DNA of 49,058 nt, taken from the NCBI RefSeq assembly GCF_000313135.1, contig NW_004457631.1:8527-57584 (forward strand). The letters run 5' to 3'. The DNA is from Acanthamoeba castellanii str. Neff (lineage: Eukaryota; Discosea; Longamoebia; Acanthamoebidae). Under the pieces are notes generated by a model. The model had not been told where the DNA came from, did not search any database, and saw nothing but the letters and a program-made list of their open reading frames with translations. Positions 33,401-43,265 of the stretch are shown piece after piece; position 1 is the stretch's first letter, and the number at the start of each line of letters is the position of its first letter. The position numbers were made by a program, and so were the translations under genes.

Positions 33401-33804
33401 GCTCACGCTGTCGTCCTCGTCATGATGGTCGTGGTCGTGGTCGTGGTTCGACGCCGGCACCGGCAGCTTGGCGGAGCTGGTCATGACCACTTGGCTGTCC
33501 TCCCGGTCCATGATCTCGGGATCCAGAAGGCAGAAGAGCTTGGCCGCCTTCTTAAGCACGTTCACCATGCGGCCCGGCTTCTGGCACTTGGCGTACTCTG
33601 CCGGAATTCAAGATAGGCGCCAAATCAATAATAATAACAATAATAATAATAACTCAACGCCGACGTTTTCAGCCCTCCTCAGCTGCGCTTTGCAATTCGC
33701 ACTACGGGAGCGTACCCAGGAGGCTCCGGATCTGCTCGAGGCGGAAGTGTTGCTTCTTTGCACTGCGCGGACACAATAGAATAAGAAGCTGTGTGTCATG
33801 TGTC

Positions 33805-33839
<35 letters not shown>

Positions 33840-36800
33840 CGCGCGCGCGCCACGTGATAGGAGCGAGGGGAGGTGTACAAGTGATAGAACTCGGCGAGCG
33901 CTTGGTAGATCTGGCTCAGCGGGTAGTGTATGGCGGTGTGCAGCTTGGACTCCTCGACAAGTATGGGCACGAACCACTCCGTGATCCACACTCGATACTT
34001 CTCCGGCCGCAAGCGCAGCAATTCCGTCGTCTGGGCCGTTTGCAACGCGGTTGATCAGCGTACTTCCTTCTTGCGTGTGGGTGGGTGCCTTGATAACACG
34101 ACGAGCAGAGAACGAGAGAGGACGGTGGCGCACCAAATGATAGATCTCGAAGACGCACGCGGAGCCCGTGTGTGGAAAGGCTGTCGCCATTCCTCCCTGA
34201 AGATTACGCGATTCAATGAGTCTAGTGAGGGGCAGGCGGGGAGGGGCCACGGTACGTACCGACATGAGGTGGGAGAAGTAGTGCTTGCGCGTGAGCAGGC
34301 GATAGTACTCCGTCATCGCCTCCAACCACAACACGATGCACTTCTCCAGCGCGCCACCTCGCTCTGTGGCGAAAAGTAGAACATCATCAACACAACGCCC
34401 GACACACGGCACGCGACACGCGACACGCGACACGCGACACACATCGAGAGGGATTGACCTACCTGACGAAGAGCGCGATACCGGCGGTTTGTTCAGCCCA
34501 GAGTTGTGCGAGTAGCGAAGCACGTTGGAGCGCGAAGGCGAGGAGCTGAGCTGCCCGGCCGACGCCATGCGGACCACGGCCGGCGACGGGGCCGCCGACG
34601 CCGTCTGACGCAGGTGCTGGTGCACGGCCTCGCAGATGACCAGCGTCGCCAGCACCTTCCAGTACCGCTCCGCCTTTTTCTTTTTCCTCGCGGCCGCCTG
34701 CGTTACCACATCTTGGTCGGATGTCGACAGCGAGGAATGCGACCTTGGCGGGAGCGGCGCGACGGCCTTCTGGTAGCACCTGCGCGCGATCTCGAGCAAG
34801 AGCGACACCAGCTTGGACGCCGGAACGCTCGTGCGGTGGCTCTTCCTGTCGTCGTCGTCATCGTCATCGTCATCTTCATTGTCGTCGTCATCTTCATTGT
34901 CGTCGTCATCTTCGCCTTCATCGTCCTCTTCGAACAGTCGGCCGACGTCTTGGCCGTGCTGGGCGTCGATGGCGAGGGCCTTCTTGAGCTCGTGGTTGGC
35001 CTCGAGAAACTTCTGGCGGATGAGCTCGTGCCGCTTCTGGCGCTGCTTGCCCTGATTGATCTTGTCGATCCGCTCGTTGGCCGACTGCTGGCCGCGGTCC
35101 TCGCTCGAGGAGCCGACCTTGCCCGACCCAACCTTGCCGCCCTCCTCGCGCTTGATGACGTAGCCGCCGCCGTACAGGAAGCCCAGCTTCAGCAGCACCT
35201 TGCCTGCATTTGCCGCGTCGACGTTTAATCTGCAAGCAAGCAGCAAAGTGGTGCAGTGGAGCAGCGGGCAGTACCCAGTTCGAAGTAGGCGGGGGAGAAG
35301 AGAGGGTGGACGGCGACCGAGCGCGCAAAGTGCTCGTAGGCCTGCAGCAGCTTGGCCTCGCGCTCCTGGCCTGGAGTAACAAGAGCCGACGCAATGTCAA
35401 CAACACCGCACACGCACACACACGCCGCACACGCACTAACACCAGATCAAGTCGATGCGAGTACCTCTTTGGAGCTTGGCCTGCAGCACGCAGACGCGTC
35501 CCCATCGGTAGAGCGTGACGAAGTTGTTGGGCGCCGATTGGAGAGCCTGGACCGGTTCGCAGCGCCGGGTCAATCGCGAAAGCACAAATTAATAGAAAGA
35601 AAAGAAAAAAGGAAAAGGGGGTGGACACCTTTTCGAACTTCTGCGAGGAGAGCTCGAGCAGGCGCATCTGTTCCCGGCCTTTGCCCTTCTCACGGGCTCG
35701 CAGATGCAGAGCCTGGGCCTCGCTAAAGTCCACAATATTGAAGTGCTTCACCTGTTGTTCATGTTGTTCAGGCGTGTGTGCGTGTGTGCGTGTGCGTTTG
35801 TTTTTGCGTGTTGCATGTGCGTTGGTTTTTGCGTGTGCGTGCGGTGCGTACCGTTGAAGTGATACTCTCCACGTCGACAGGGACGAACTGCAAAGCGCCC
35901 ACTCTCTCGTAAGAATCCATCACCAGCACAGGCGAGATGAGAAGGGAGGGCCGGGCGGGCGGCTTTGTACCTCGAAGTCGCTGGAGAGGGGCTCGGGTCC
36001 CTGCAGCAGGGCGTGGGTGTCCTTGCGCAGCGTCACGCCGCACATCTCGCTGATCCGCAACAGCAGCAGCTTGAGATCGACCTTGAAATCACCACGCGAC
36101 GGCCACACAATTAATATCTTGACGCCCACATGCCTCAAATACCAAGGTAAAAAAGAGGGCCGTGTGCGCGTACTTCGTTGGCCAGGCACTGGGGGTGGCC
36201 CAGCGAGTAGCGGCCCTTCGACTTTTCGACGCTGTCGAGGCCCAGCGAGAACTTGTCCTCGAAGGCCTGCTTCCACGCCTCGTCCCAGAACTTGCTCTCT
36301 CGCTGCTCTCCCGGCGGTGCGGCACTGGCGCCGGCGGTGGTGGAGGTGGCGGTGGCGGTGGCGGTGGCGGTGGCGGTGGCGGTGCTGACTGTGGGGATCG
36401 GAGCGGCTGCGCCGACGCCGAGTCCCGTACGGCGCGACACCGGCCCAGCGCTGGCGGTGGCGCCGCCCGCATTATAGCCACCGACGGCCACGTTGTAGAC
36501 GTCCCTTGCGGCTGTAGGTGGCGACGATGACGATGACGATGACGATGACGTGGCTTCAGCCGCCGAGTCGTCTGAAGGCTCAAAATTGTAGGCATCGATT
36601 GGTCGCGGCGGATTGGTCGTGGTAGTGGCAGTGGAGGAGGAGGAGATCGACGGCGGAGGCGAATACGGAGCGGAGAAGGCGTCGGTGACGTCGTCGTAGG
36701 AGCGCTCCTGCTCGCCCTGCGGGTTCACGTCGACGCGGTACTCCTGCACCCCGCGCAGAAGCGACGATGCCGGACGCAGCCCTGATGCCGATTCAGCTCT

Positions 36801-39800
36801 TGCGCGCGTGTCTTTCGTTTCCTCTTCCTTCTCATCGTCGTCGTCTTGCTGCTTTTCGTGGCCCTTCTTGTCGACGCTGCCGTTGCTCTGCGCGAGCGCA
36901 TCGGTGAGCAGATCGTAGGCCAGCACCGCTGTTGGCGCCGGCGCCGGCGTCGGCTTGGATGGTGCGGCCGTCTCGTGGGGCGCGTGCGGAACCGCGTCGT
37001 ACATGCCGTCGGCCCGCAGCGGCAACTGCGAAGTAGCTTCAGTCTTAGTGTCCCCCGATCCGCGGAGGATGTCGTCCGCAGAGATGTAGTTGATCTCTCC
37101 CTCCGGCTCTCGGCGCTGCTCTACCTGCGGCGGTGCATGCCGTTCAGGCACCTGCAGGTGTTGGGAGGGGGGCGCTGTGGTCGTTGACGGCGACCTCGCT
37201 AGCGATCGCTCTTTCGCGTCGCTCAAGAACTTGCGCCTCGACAGTGTTGAGGGCCGGCGCTTGCGTTTGGGGCCGGGGCTTGGCTGGTGCGCCGCGGCCG
37301 CGGCCAACCGCTTCGCCATGGCCTCCTCCTCGGCGCAGTCAGTGCACATGATTTCGTTGAAGAGGTCGACAACGACTTGAATCATCGATATCTCGCCGTC
37401 CACCTCGTGGTCGTACTCCTGCTCTTCATCAAACGTTTTTTTCTGTTCATCACCATCGTTGTCATCATAATCGCAACACACACACGACACACACGAAACA
37501 CACACACACACCACGTTGTTAGCGATTCGCATTCGGGGTCATTCAGTTGCTCGGGGAGAGACCCACCTGCGCGGAAATTGTTTCCTTGGGCTTGAGGTAT
37601 ACACGAAACCGCTGGCGCAGGATCTGCTTCGCCATTCGCGCCACCATCTCCGTAAGGAGAAAGCTACGAAGTCCCGCATGACGCACCAGCGCTCGCACTC
37701 GGCCCTGAACCAGGAGATTATAAGCGATCACCGCACGACACGCACCAGACACACGGCAGCACACACGGACAAACTGCCTGTACGTACCAGGTGTCTGAGA
37801 TTGATACCGGCTCGATGTATGTTCTGGGTGAGGTTGTACTGTCCGATGAGCGCTCGAATGTCCTTCCACTCATCGCCGTTCTTCTGCTCGGCCATGTCCA
37901 TCCGCCGTTGGAGAATGCTCTGCGCAGAAATGAATGAAGCGTGTGAGAACAAACAATAAAGGTACACAATAGTAAGATCAGCAGGAGAACAGGCCCGAGC
38001 GCTACGTACTCTTCTCAGGGGCGAAAAATCGGACATGTCGCTCAGAGAGATCTCGTCGTCCTGCACAAAGCAGATGAATGAAGGTGAGTAAGGTAGTGTG
38101 GTGCACGGCCGTGTGCGGAAAAGAAGTGTACCGTGAGCGCAAAGTTTTCACCAAACAGGCGCACTTTCATCTCGCGCACGAAGTCGGGTACCACCTCCAT
38201 GAAGAGCCTCTCGGTCGCGCGGCGAACCTGCGATGGTCGTACAAGAGACATAAGCCACCTAGCCACGTAAGTCGTGCAAGCCTCCGCGACGTACCTCGTT
38301 GTTGTTGTGTCGCCATTGCGGGTCAGGCCTGGCGAAGCCGCTGAAGGCGTCGCTCGACAGCGGAGTGTCGAAGCGCACCAGGAGCTCGGGTCGCAGCAGC
38401 TGAAACCAGATGCGGTGCGGATGTCCCTCCTCCGGAAACTCTGGCGGAAACACCTGCGGTCATACATGTACATGTATATATATGAGCAATTTACACAATT
38501 TACACAGATATGTGGAATGTGCTTGCATTGCGAGCGAGCGCATGTACCCTAGCCGCGTCGACAATATACAGACGGTCATCGTAGCCTCGGTGGACCTCGA
38601 TGTCGACCGGCGCGTGCAATCGCGCATTACTCAGCCACGACCCAGCAGTCTGCGACCCAGAAAAATAGACATGTGTAGCAGCCCATGGGCTTACTGTAAG
38701 TGCGGTGGAACGAAGACAAAGTGCGCTCTTAAGAGGCAGAGGTTGTCGTACGTGTTCTTTGAGCCGAAGCTTCTCGGCGGCGAGCTTCATCAGCTGGTTG
38801 CACCGAGCGTCTTTGGTGAACACCTTGAGGCCGGGCTTGCCGGCTGGAGAACATTTGCGCTCTGTGTGAGTCTACGCGTGGTCAAGCAAGAAGCAAACGG
38901 TTTCTACGAACCATTCGCACAGCCGTAGATGATGGTCTCCTTGGAGATGGGCAGCAGGCTGATGGCGACCAACCGGAACCCGCGGTAGTCGATCAGCGCA
39001 ACTGCGGCACCGTTGGACCCCGATTCGGTTCAGAGTTGATTGACATGTGCTCAGAAGAGTTGAAGGGGCAAGAGTGGCAAGGTACCGAGAGGCACGGTGA
39101 GGCCCTCTATGTTACAGTTGAAATAGTTGATGAGGCCCTGCAGTTCGTGTCCTGACAAAAGGCCGTGCATGAGATACAGCAACTAGTCGTCTTATTGTGG
39201 TCTGGTCTGAGAAGGGCTTCGACACACACGAGCGAGTGAACGTACCCGCAGCTTTCATCGCACCCTCCATACCACGATACATTGCAGAGGTGTCCGCTGC
39301 AAACTTGAACAGAATGCTGCACGAATAACAAACATCAGGCAATGAAGGAGAGAGTGTGTGAGCTATTGACAGTGGCAAGGCACAGAGCTGCTGTCAGAGA
39401 AAACGAGAGGGAGCAGACAGGGTTACCCCGAGCATATAAACTTTTCGCCACCAGCCTGACCGCCAAGAGCCACTGCGATTGGCACGCGCAGCAAACAAAG
39501 TGAGAGGTCAATAGCCAGCCACATTTGCAATTGTAATCAACAGCCAGTGCGGTGAGTCCACAAGCGATGAAGAGATATGGTGGCACCTGGCTTTAGTGTC
39601 TTTTGATGTAGTGGCAAGTAGTACTCCTCGATAATGATGCGCCCGTACTGCACGAAAGAAAGCACACACGCTGATTAGTTTACGACATCTCCACTGTAGT
39701 CGAGGCTTCCTAGTACCTGCTCGGCGGTGAAGACGAAGTTTTGCGCGAGGTTGGAGAGCTTCTTGAACTTGGCCACCGAGTCAGGCTCCTGCAGCACTCT

Positions 39801-40710
39801 TTGGAACCGCTCGTTCCACGCCCTCGACAGCTCCACTTTCCTCTGCGTGCCACACGACACACGACACACGACACACGACACACGACACACGACACACCCA
39901 TCAACGATCACATCACGTAGTCTCTGAGCACGAAAGTAGTAGAAGGCAGAAGAAGATAACAGCTGTGTAGCGCTCTACCTGGAGAGCAGCCAGCAGGGAG
40001 AGACGACGCGGGAGGTCCGCAGCGATGGCAGCGTGGATGAGGGCCTCGCGTAGGCCCGTACCGCCGCCAGCACCGGCCAGGTGGTGCGCGCACAGCTGCA
40101 GCAGCAGCGCCTCGTCCTTCTCGGCCGCCACAAGCCGTTTCACCTCCTCCAGCACTCGCTCGGCCTCGTCTTGTGGTGTCAGCGGCTGCGACTGCGGCTG
40201 CGGCTGTGGCTGGGCTTGAGGCGTCGAAGTAGTGGTGGAGGTGCTGGCACGAGTAGAGGATGAAGATGAAGCACTGTGTAATGCACTACGAAGTCGCGAC
40301 CTGCCCAACGGAACAGGACGAAGTGGTTGTGGCACGGCGTTGGGGGTTGCAACTCCCACATCAGCATCTGCTTGCTTCTTCATGCCCGTTCTTTCTTTGT
40401 CGCTGTAGTAATCTCCAAAGTTGTGATTGTAGCCGCTACTCGCATCTTGCGGCCGGGCAGCAGATGGAGGTGGTGTGGTGGTTTTCTCGTGGTGTGGGCA
40501 GGTCGATGCGTCGCCTAGCGGCTCGCCGAGTCGCGGCGTAGTCGATACGTAATCGTGATCGACCGGGTACATCTTGGGCGAAGAAGGAGCGGAGGAGGTA
40601 GAACCGGACAGGTTGATGATATAGGACGACCCATACGACGACACCAATCCGCCCCGCCCCCTCCCCTTCTGGTCCTCCATCTTTTCTTTCCCTCTTTTTC
40701 TTTTTGTCAT
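29352..40710 (-). CDS. Giant CLU-like / TPR-like / WWE-like / leucine-rich-repeat protein
   Basis: About 38 exons can be joined from ATG 40710 (or 40680) to TAG 29352 with phases compatible at every junction, giving about 2,640 residues. Order: (1) a disordered Ser/Pro/Gln-rich N-terminus (~240 residues); (2) a CLU-like region with VALIDYRGFRLVAISLLPIS, DIEVHRGYDDRLYIVDAAR, FPPEFPEEG, LLRPELLVRF, NIHRAGINLRHLG and TEMVARMAKQILRQRFR; (3) a ~420-residue low-complexity exon (37434-36177) ending in EDKFSLGLDSVEKSKGR, then SEMCGVTL; (4) TPR-like helices (NFVTLYRWGRVCVLQAKLQR, AYEHFARSVAVHPLFSPAY); (5) a helical linker; (6) a WWE-like module; (7) LRRs to the end. CLU proteins act in mitochondrial positioning and mRNA binding; LRRs bind proteins. 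No domain here predicts catalysis. Two separate genes remain possible, but I found no stop or convincing start between the halves. Confidence 0.7.
29680..32212 (-). other. Leucine-rich-repeat region of the giant protein
   Basis: At least a dozen amino-acid LRR units of the long Cys-containing F-box/RI-like type. Examples are LTTLNLKNCAMVTHVL, LTWLDLESCPLVHFTEI, LRHLNLAYTKVSGHCLS, LESLNLTTNDYVTNDV, LTHLCLKHCHRVSDASL, LHAIDLSRNKNVTDGML and, downstream, LQVVRLSYCENLTSQAL, LDLRFCRRVGDAGLLAL, LNIGSCSKVSEAAVLKL. The first exon (32212-31199) holds about ten of them without an intron. An acidic insert (EEKSESESEGKKGEE) interrupts the first repeats. Confidence 0.85.
30449..30478. repeat. (GT)n microsatellite in a giant-gene intron
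   Basis: About 30 bases of GT inside the intron before the exon that encodes ELDLRFCRRVGDAG. In transcript sense it reads CACACA directly before CGACAG. Confidence 0.85.
32328..32770 (-). other. WWE-like module of the giant protein
   Basis: Two exons. 32770-32643 encodes RWYWKDPFTLRLEQPGWKEF and NTAKLEEAYQSFHATG. 32477-32328 encodes TKLRVMTEEPAQLFLVNVRK, then MTQRKYFDVSR and a closing LKVRRA. The W-x-W pair near the start, the helix (KLEEAYQSF), the short beta strands (LFLVNVRKMTQ) and the closing R-R fit the WWE fold. WWE modules bind poly(ADP-ribose) or link to ubiquitin ligases in animals. The call rests on pattern only; a structure prediction would settle it. Confidence 0.45.
33804..33851. 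repeat. (GT)n(GC)n microsatellite in a giant-gene intron
   Basis: GT repeat that switches to GCGCGCGC near 33831-33850, inside an intron between the TPR-like and WWE-like parts of the giant gene. The alternating purine-pyrimidine composition could adopt Z-DNA. Confidence 0.85.
35960..39860 (-). other. CLU-like region of the giant protein
   Basis: Within exons 2-16 of the giant gene. The clearest blocks are at about 39002-38911 (VALIDYRGFRLVAISLLPIS), 38660-38297 (SWLSNARLHAPVDIEVHRGY through DAFSGFARPDPQWRHNNNEV) and 37960-37570 (QNIHRAGINLRHLG, LLTEMVARMAKQILRQ). CLU/TIF31 proteins show the same order: a YRG block, a GTDxRxYxxDxxRxxPPE-like block, and an HRxGINxRxLG block followed by an EMVAR helix. 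The insert rich in Thr-Ala repeats and acidic Ser runs (36360-36560) breaks the domain before SEMCGVTLRKDTHALL. Confidence 0.65.
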
Positions 40711-40758
40711 TCAATTATTATTAATAATAATTGAATGACAAAAAGAAAAAGAGGGAAA
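40687..40758. repeat. Perfect 72-bp palindrome across a start codon
   Basis: Two 36-base arms with no spacer; the centre lies between 40722 and 40723. The inner core is AATTATTATTAATAATAATT. I paired every base from 40687 to 40758 and found no mismatch. The left arm contains the first ATG (40710) of the giant gene; the right arm lies in the 76-base gap before the stop codon of the upstream 2H-RRM gene. It may be a real hairpin (terminator or promoter element) or a fold-back assembly artefact. Confidence 0.95.
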
Positions 40759-40786
40759 TACTTTTATATTGTCGACTTTAGGAATT

Positions 40787-42677
40787 CTAATCATCCTGTG
40801 CGCTGCTCTCCCAGTCTTCGGGCGGGTCCACGTCTTCGCGCTTGACGTGACGGTGCGAGCAGCAGTCGCCCGGCGGACCCGGGAACACCATCTCCGGCAT
40901 GTGGCGCAGGTAGAGGGAGCGCGGCTGCAGGCCCAGCTCGGTGAGCTCGGCCAGGTGGGCCTCGACGACCTCATCGAAGGTCTCCAGCGCGCGCCGGGCG
41001 TCGTCGACGGTCGCCATCTCGACCACCGCGCAGCTGCGGCGGGCGCCGTCGGGGTTCTTGACCACCTCCACGTCCTTGGGCACGAAGCCCAGCACCTCGA
41101 AGGCCGACTGCACCACCGACTCCTCCAACCGCTGCGGGATGCCTGCATGTTGTCGACAACACCTAGTCAGCGCCACACGCACACGACTCACACCGCACGA
41201 CACACGACACGCACGCGCACAGAAGAGAAGTGGTACCTCCAATGAGCAGGGAGCGGCCGAGGGGAGTGCTCTCCTCAGCCGTGCCAAAGGTGCCGGGGCT
41301 CCCCGGGCCGAAATAGGGCTGCGTGTGCAACTTGGGATCGCCTGCGCGAGTGAGTGTCGTGACGTGTGTGTGTCGTGCAGGTGTGCGCGTGCGGTGGTGC
41401 GTTGCGTCAAGTTAGTGTGCGGCCACCCAGGCAGGGGTGGTGGGGAGGGAGCGTGAGAGGAAACGGAACGGAACGGAATGGAAGAGTAGTACCGAGGGGG
41501 ATGATGTGGGCCACCTGGAATGGGTCGCCCTTGATGCGATTGAGGATGTAGATCTCCTTGAGCATGAACTTGATGGGTTTCTTTTGGAGTTGTTCGTTGT
41601 AGTGGTTCACAACGTCGTGCATCAAGCTATAGTTCTCCTGCTCTTGCACGACACGACACGACAAAAGACACATCATTTGCATGAGTGCGCCACAAAAAGC
41701 GTGCTGGAGGGCGGGCTCGTGTGTGTACTTGGCGGAACTTGCGGAGGGTGAAATGAGGCACGAACTGGAGTTGCCCAGCCCCCCTGCCCTGGCCACGAGA
41801 CAGCAAATCCGAGCCTGCAGAGGAGCCGTCAGCAATGTATCACACACACACACACACATCGGATCATCGTCGTCGTCACTCGCACGACACGCACGCACAC
41901 GCACACGCACCACCGCACACGCACGACACGCACAAGACGTGTGAAAGGAAAGCAGGTGACATACATTGAGGGAAGATCCTAAGAATGGCACCGACGAGAC
42001 TTACGATGCTGCTCTCATAATCAGGTGCCAAGATGACCGTCGTGCTCTTGTCATGCCGCAAATAACTCACCCTACACACGACGACACACGACGACACACG
42101 CCACACAAGACATACACGCCACACACATAGAACACACACAAGCGAGCGTGTCGTTAGAAGGGGAAGGGCAAAGGAAGGTGGAGGTGGTGGATACTCGCTG
42201 AGGACAACTTCGAAGGGCTCGATGTTGCGAAGGACCGGGGTGAGCAGTTTGACGGCCTCGCCGTAGTGCTGGGGCATCACGAACGGCTCCACGAAGGAAA
42301 TGTGCGGGCCGCACCTGAGCGACCGCAACACACAAGAATGTCGACTCAGCCTCGCTCCCATGGCGTACAGGCATGCAGGTGTCTCGTGTGCCGCGTGTGT
42401 CGCGTGTGCCATGTGTGCGCAGTGAGGGAATGAAGGTTACCGCGCTTCGCTTACGTGGAGGGTGCGAATGCGTTGCATGAACTCCCACTGGTCTGCGCAG
42501 ACGAGCGAACGAGGGATGACGTCAGCAGCACGCGACCTTTTCAAGTAGGTCGTTTCGTTTTGTAGCCCAATCGACAGGAGAAGACGAACCTCGCGGAGGC
42601 ACGATGTTGATAACCGATTGGGAGGTGGGCGACTTCTCCATCTTGGCGCCCTCCGTGACCACCGGCTGGATCGCCAT
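40787..42677 (-). CDS. 2H phosphoesterase domain fused to an RRM-like domain
   Basis: Eight exons (42677-42590, 42492-42441, 42314-42195, 42071-41992, 41814-41729, 41637-41493, 41341-41237, about 41143-40787) join in phase to roughly 345 residues. The first part carries both histidine signatures of the 2H superfamily: GPHISFVEPF (H-x-S type) after residue ~45, and QFVPHFTLRKF (H-x-T) ~100 residues later. The usual spacer ends KGDPFQVAHIIPLG. After a Gly/Pro linker an RRM-like domain begins at RSLLIGGIPQRLEE (RNP2-like) with RRSCAVVEMATVDDARRAL (RNP1-like). The tail is acidic (DPPEDWESSAQDD). 2H enzymes ligate or cleave 2'-5' or cyclic phosphodiesters in RNA and nucleotides, so RNA end processing guided by the RRM is a reasonable inference. 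Substrate is unknown. Its stop lies 76 bases above the giant gene's ATG. Confidence 0.8.
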
Positions 42678-42786
42678 TTTGATTCGGAACTAGTTCGACC
42701 ATTATCATCATTGTGTGTTGTGTGGCGTGGCGTGTGGCGTGTGTCGTGCGATAGCGTTAGCCATGGCCACCGGGCTTGGATGTGAG

Positions 42787-43218
42787 TTATACCTCATCGA
42801 GGGAGAGGCCCATGGCTCGAGCGAGCTTGATCTCCAGCTTCTCCTTCTTCTCCGCCCATCGCATGGTGCCGAATCTTATCACCATCCACCGCGGTGAGAC
42901 ACACGACACACGACACACGACACACAACGCACGACACGAATATGTGGGTACCTTTCGCGTTCCATGCTGCTCCTGACCCTGGTCAGCTTCGCCTGCAGTC
43001 GGTCCACCAGACCTGCGCGGCTCAGGTTAGTTGACAATGCCCAGTGCGTTCTTTGTCGACGCCGGGCGTATGTACCCTGTTGGTAGACGGCCGGGTCGTG
43101 CTTGGCCTTGTAGTGCCGGAACATGTGCGTCCGCTTCTCGAACATCTTTGTGCACTCCTGACACTTGTAGTGTTTCACACTCTGTGCGTGTGCGAACACG
43201 CGAGACACCAGTTGAGAA

Positions 43219-43265
<47 letters not shown>

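Noticed and set aside
39851..39898. Regular CACGACACACGACA units resembling a CRISPR-like array
   Set aside because: Unit is under 12 bases with no unique spacers; it is an intronic microsatellite in a eukaryotic gene.
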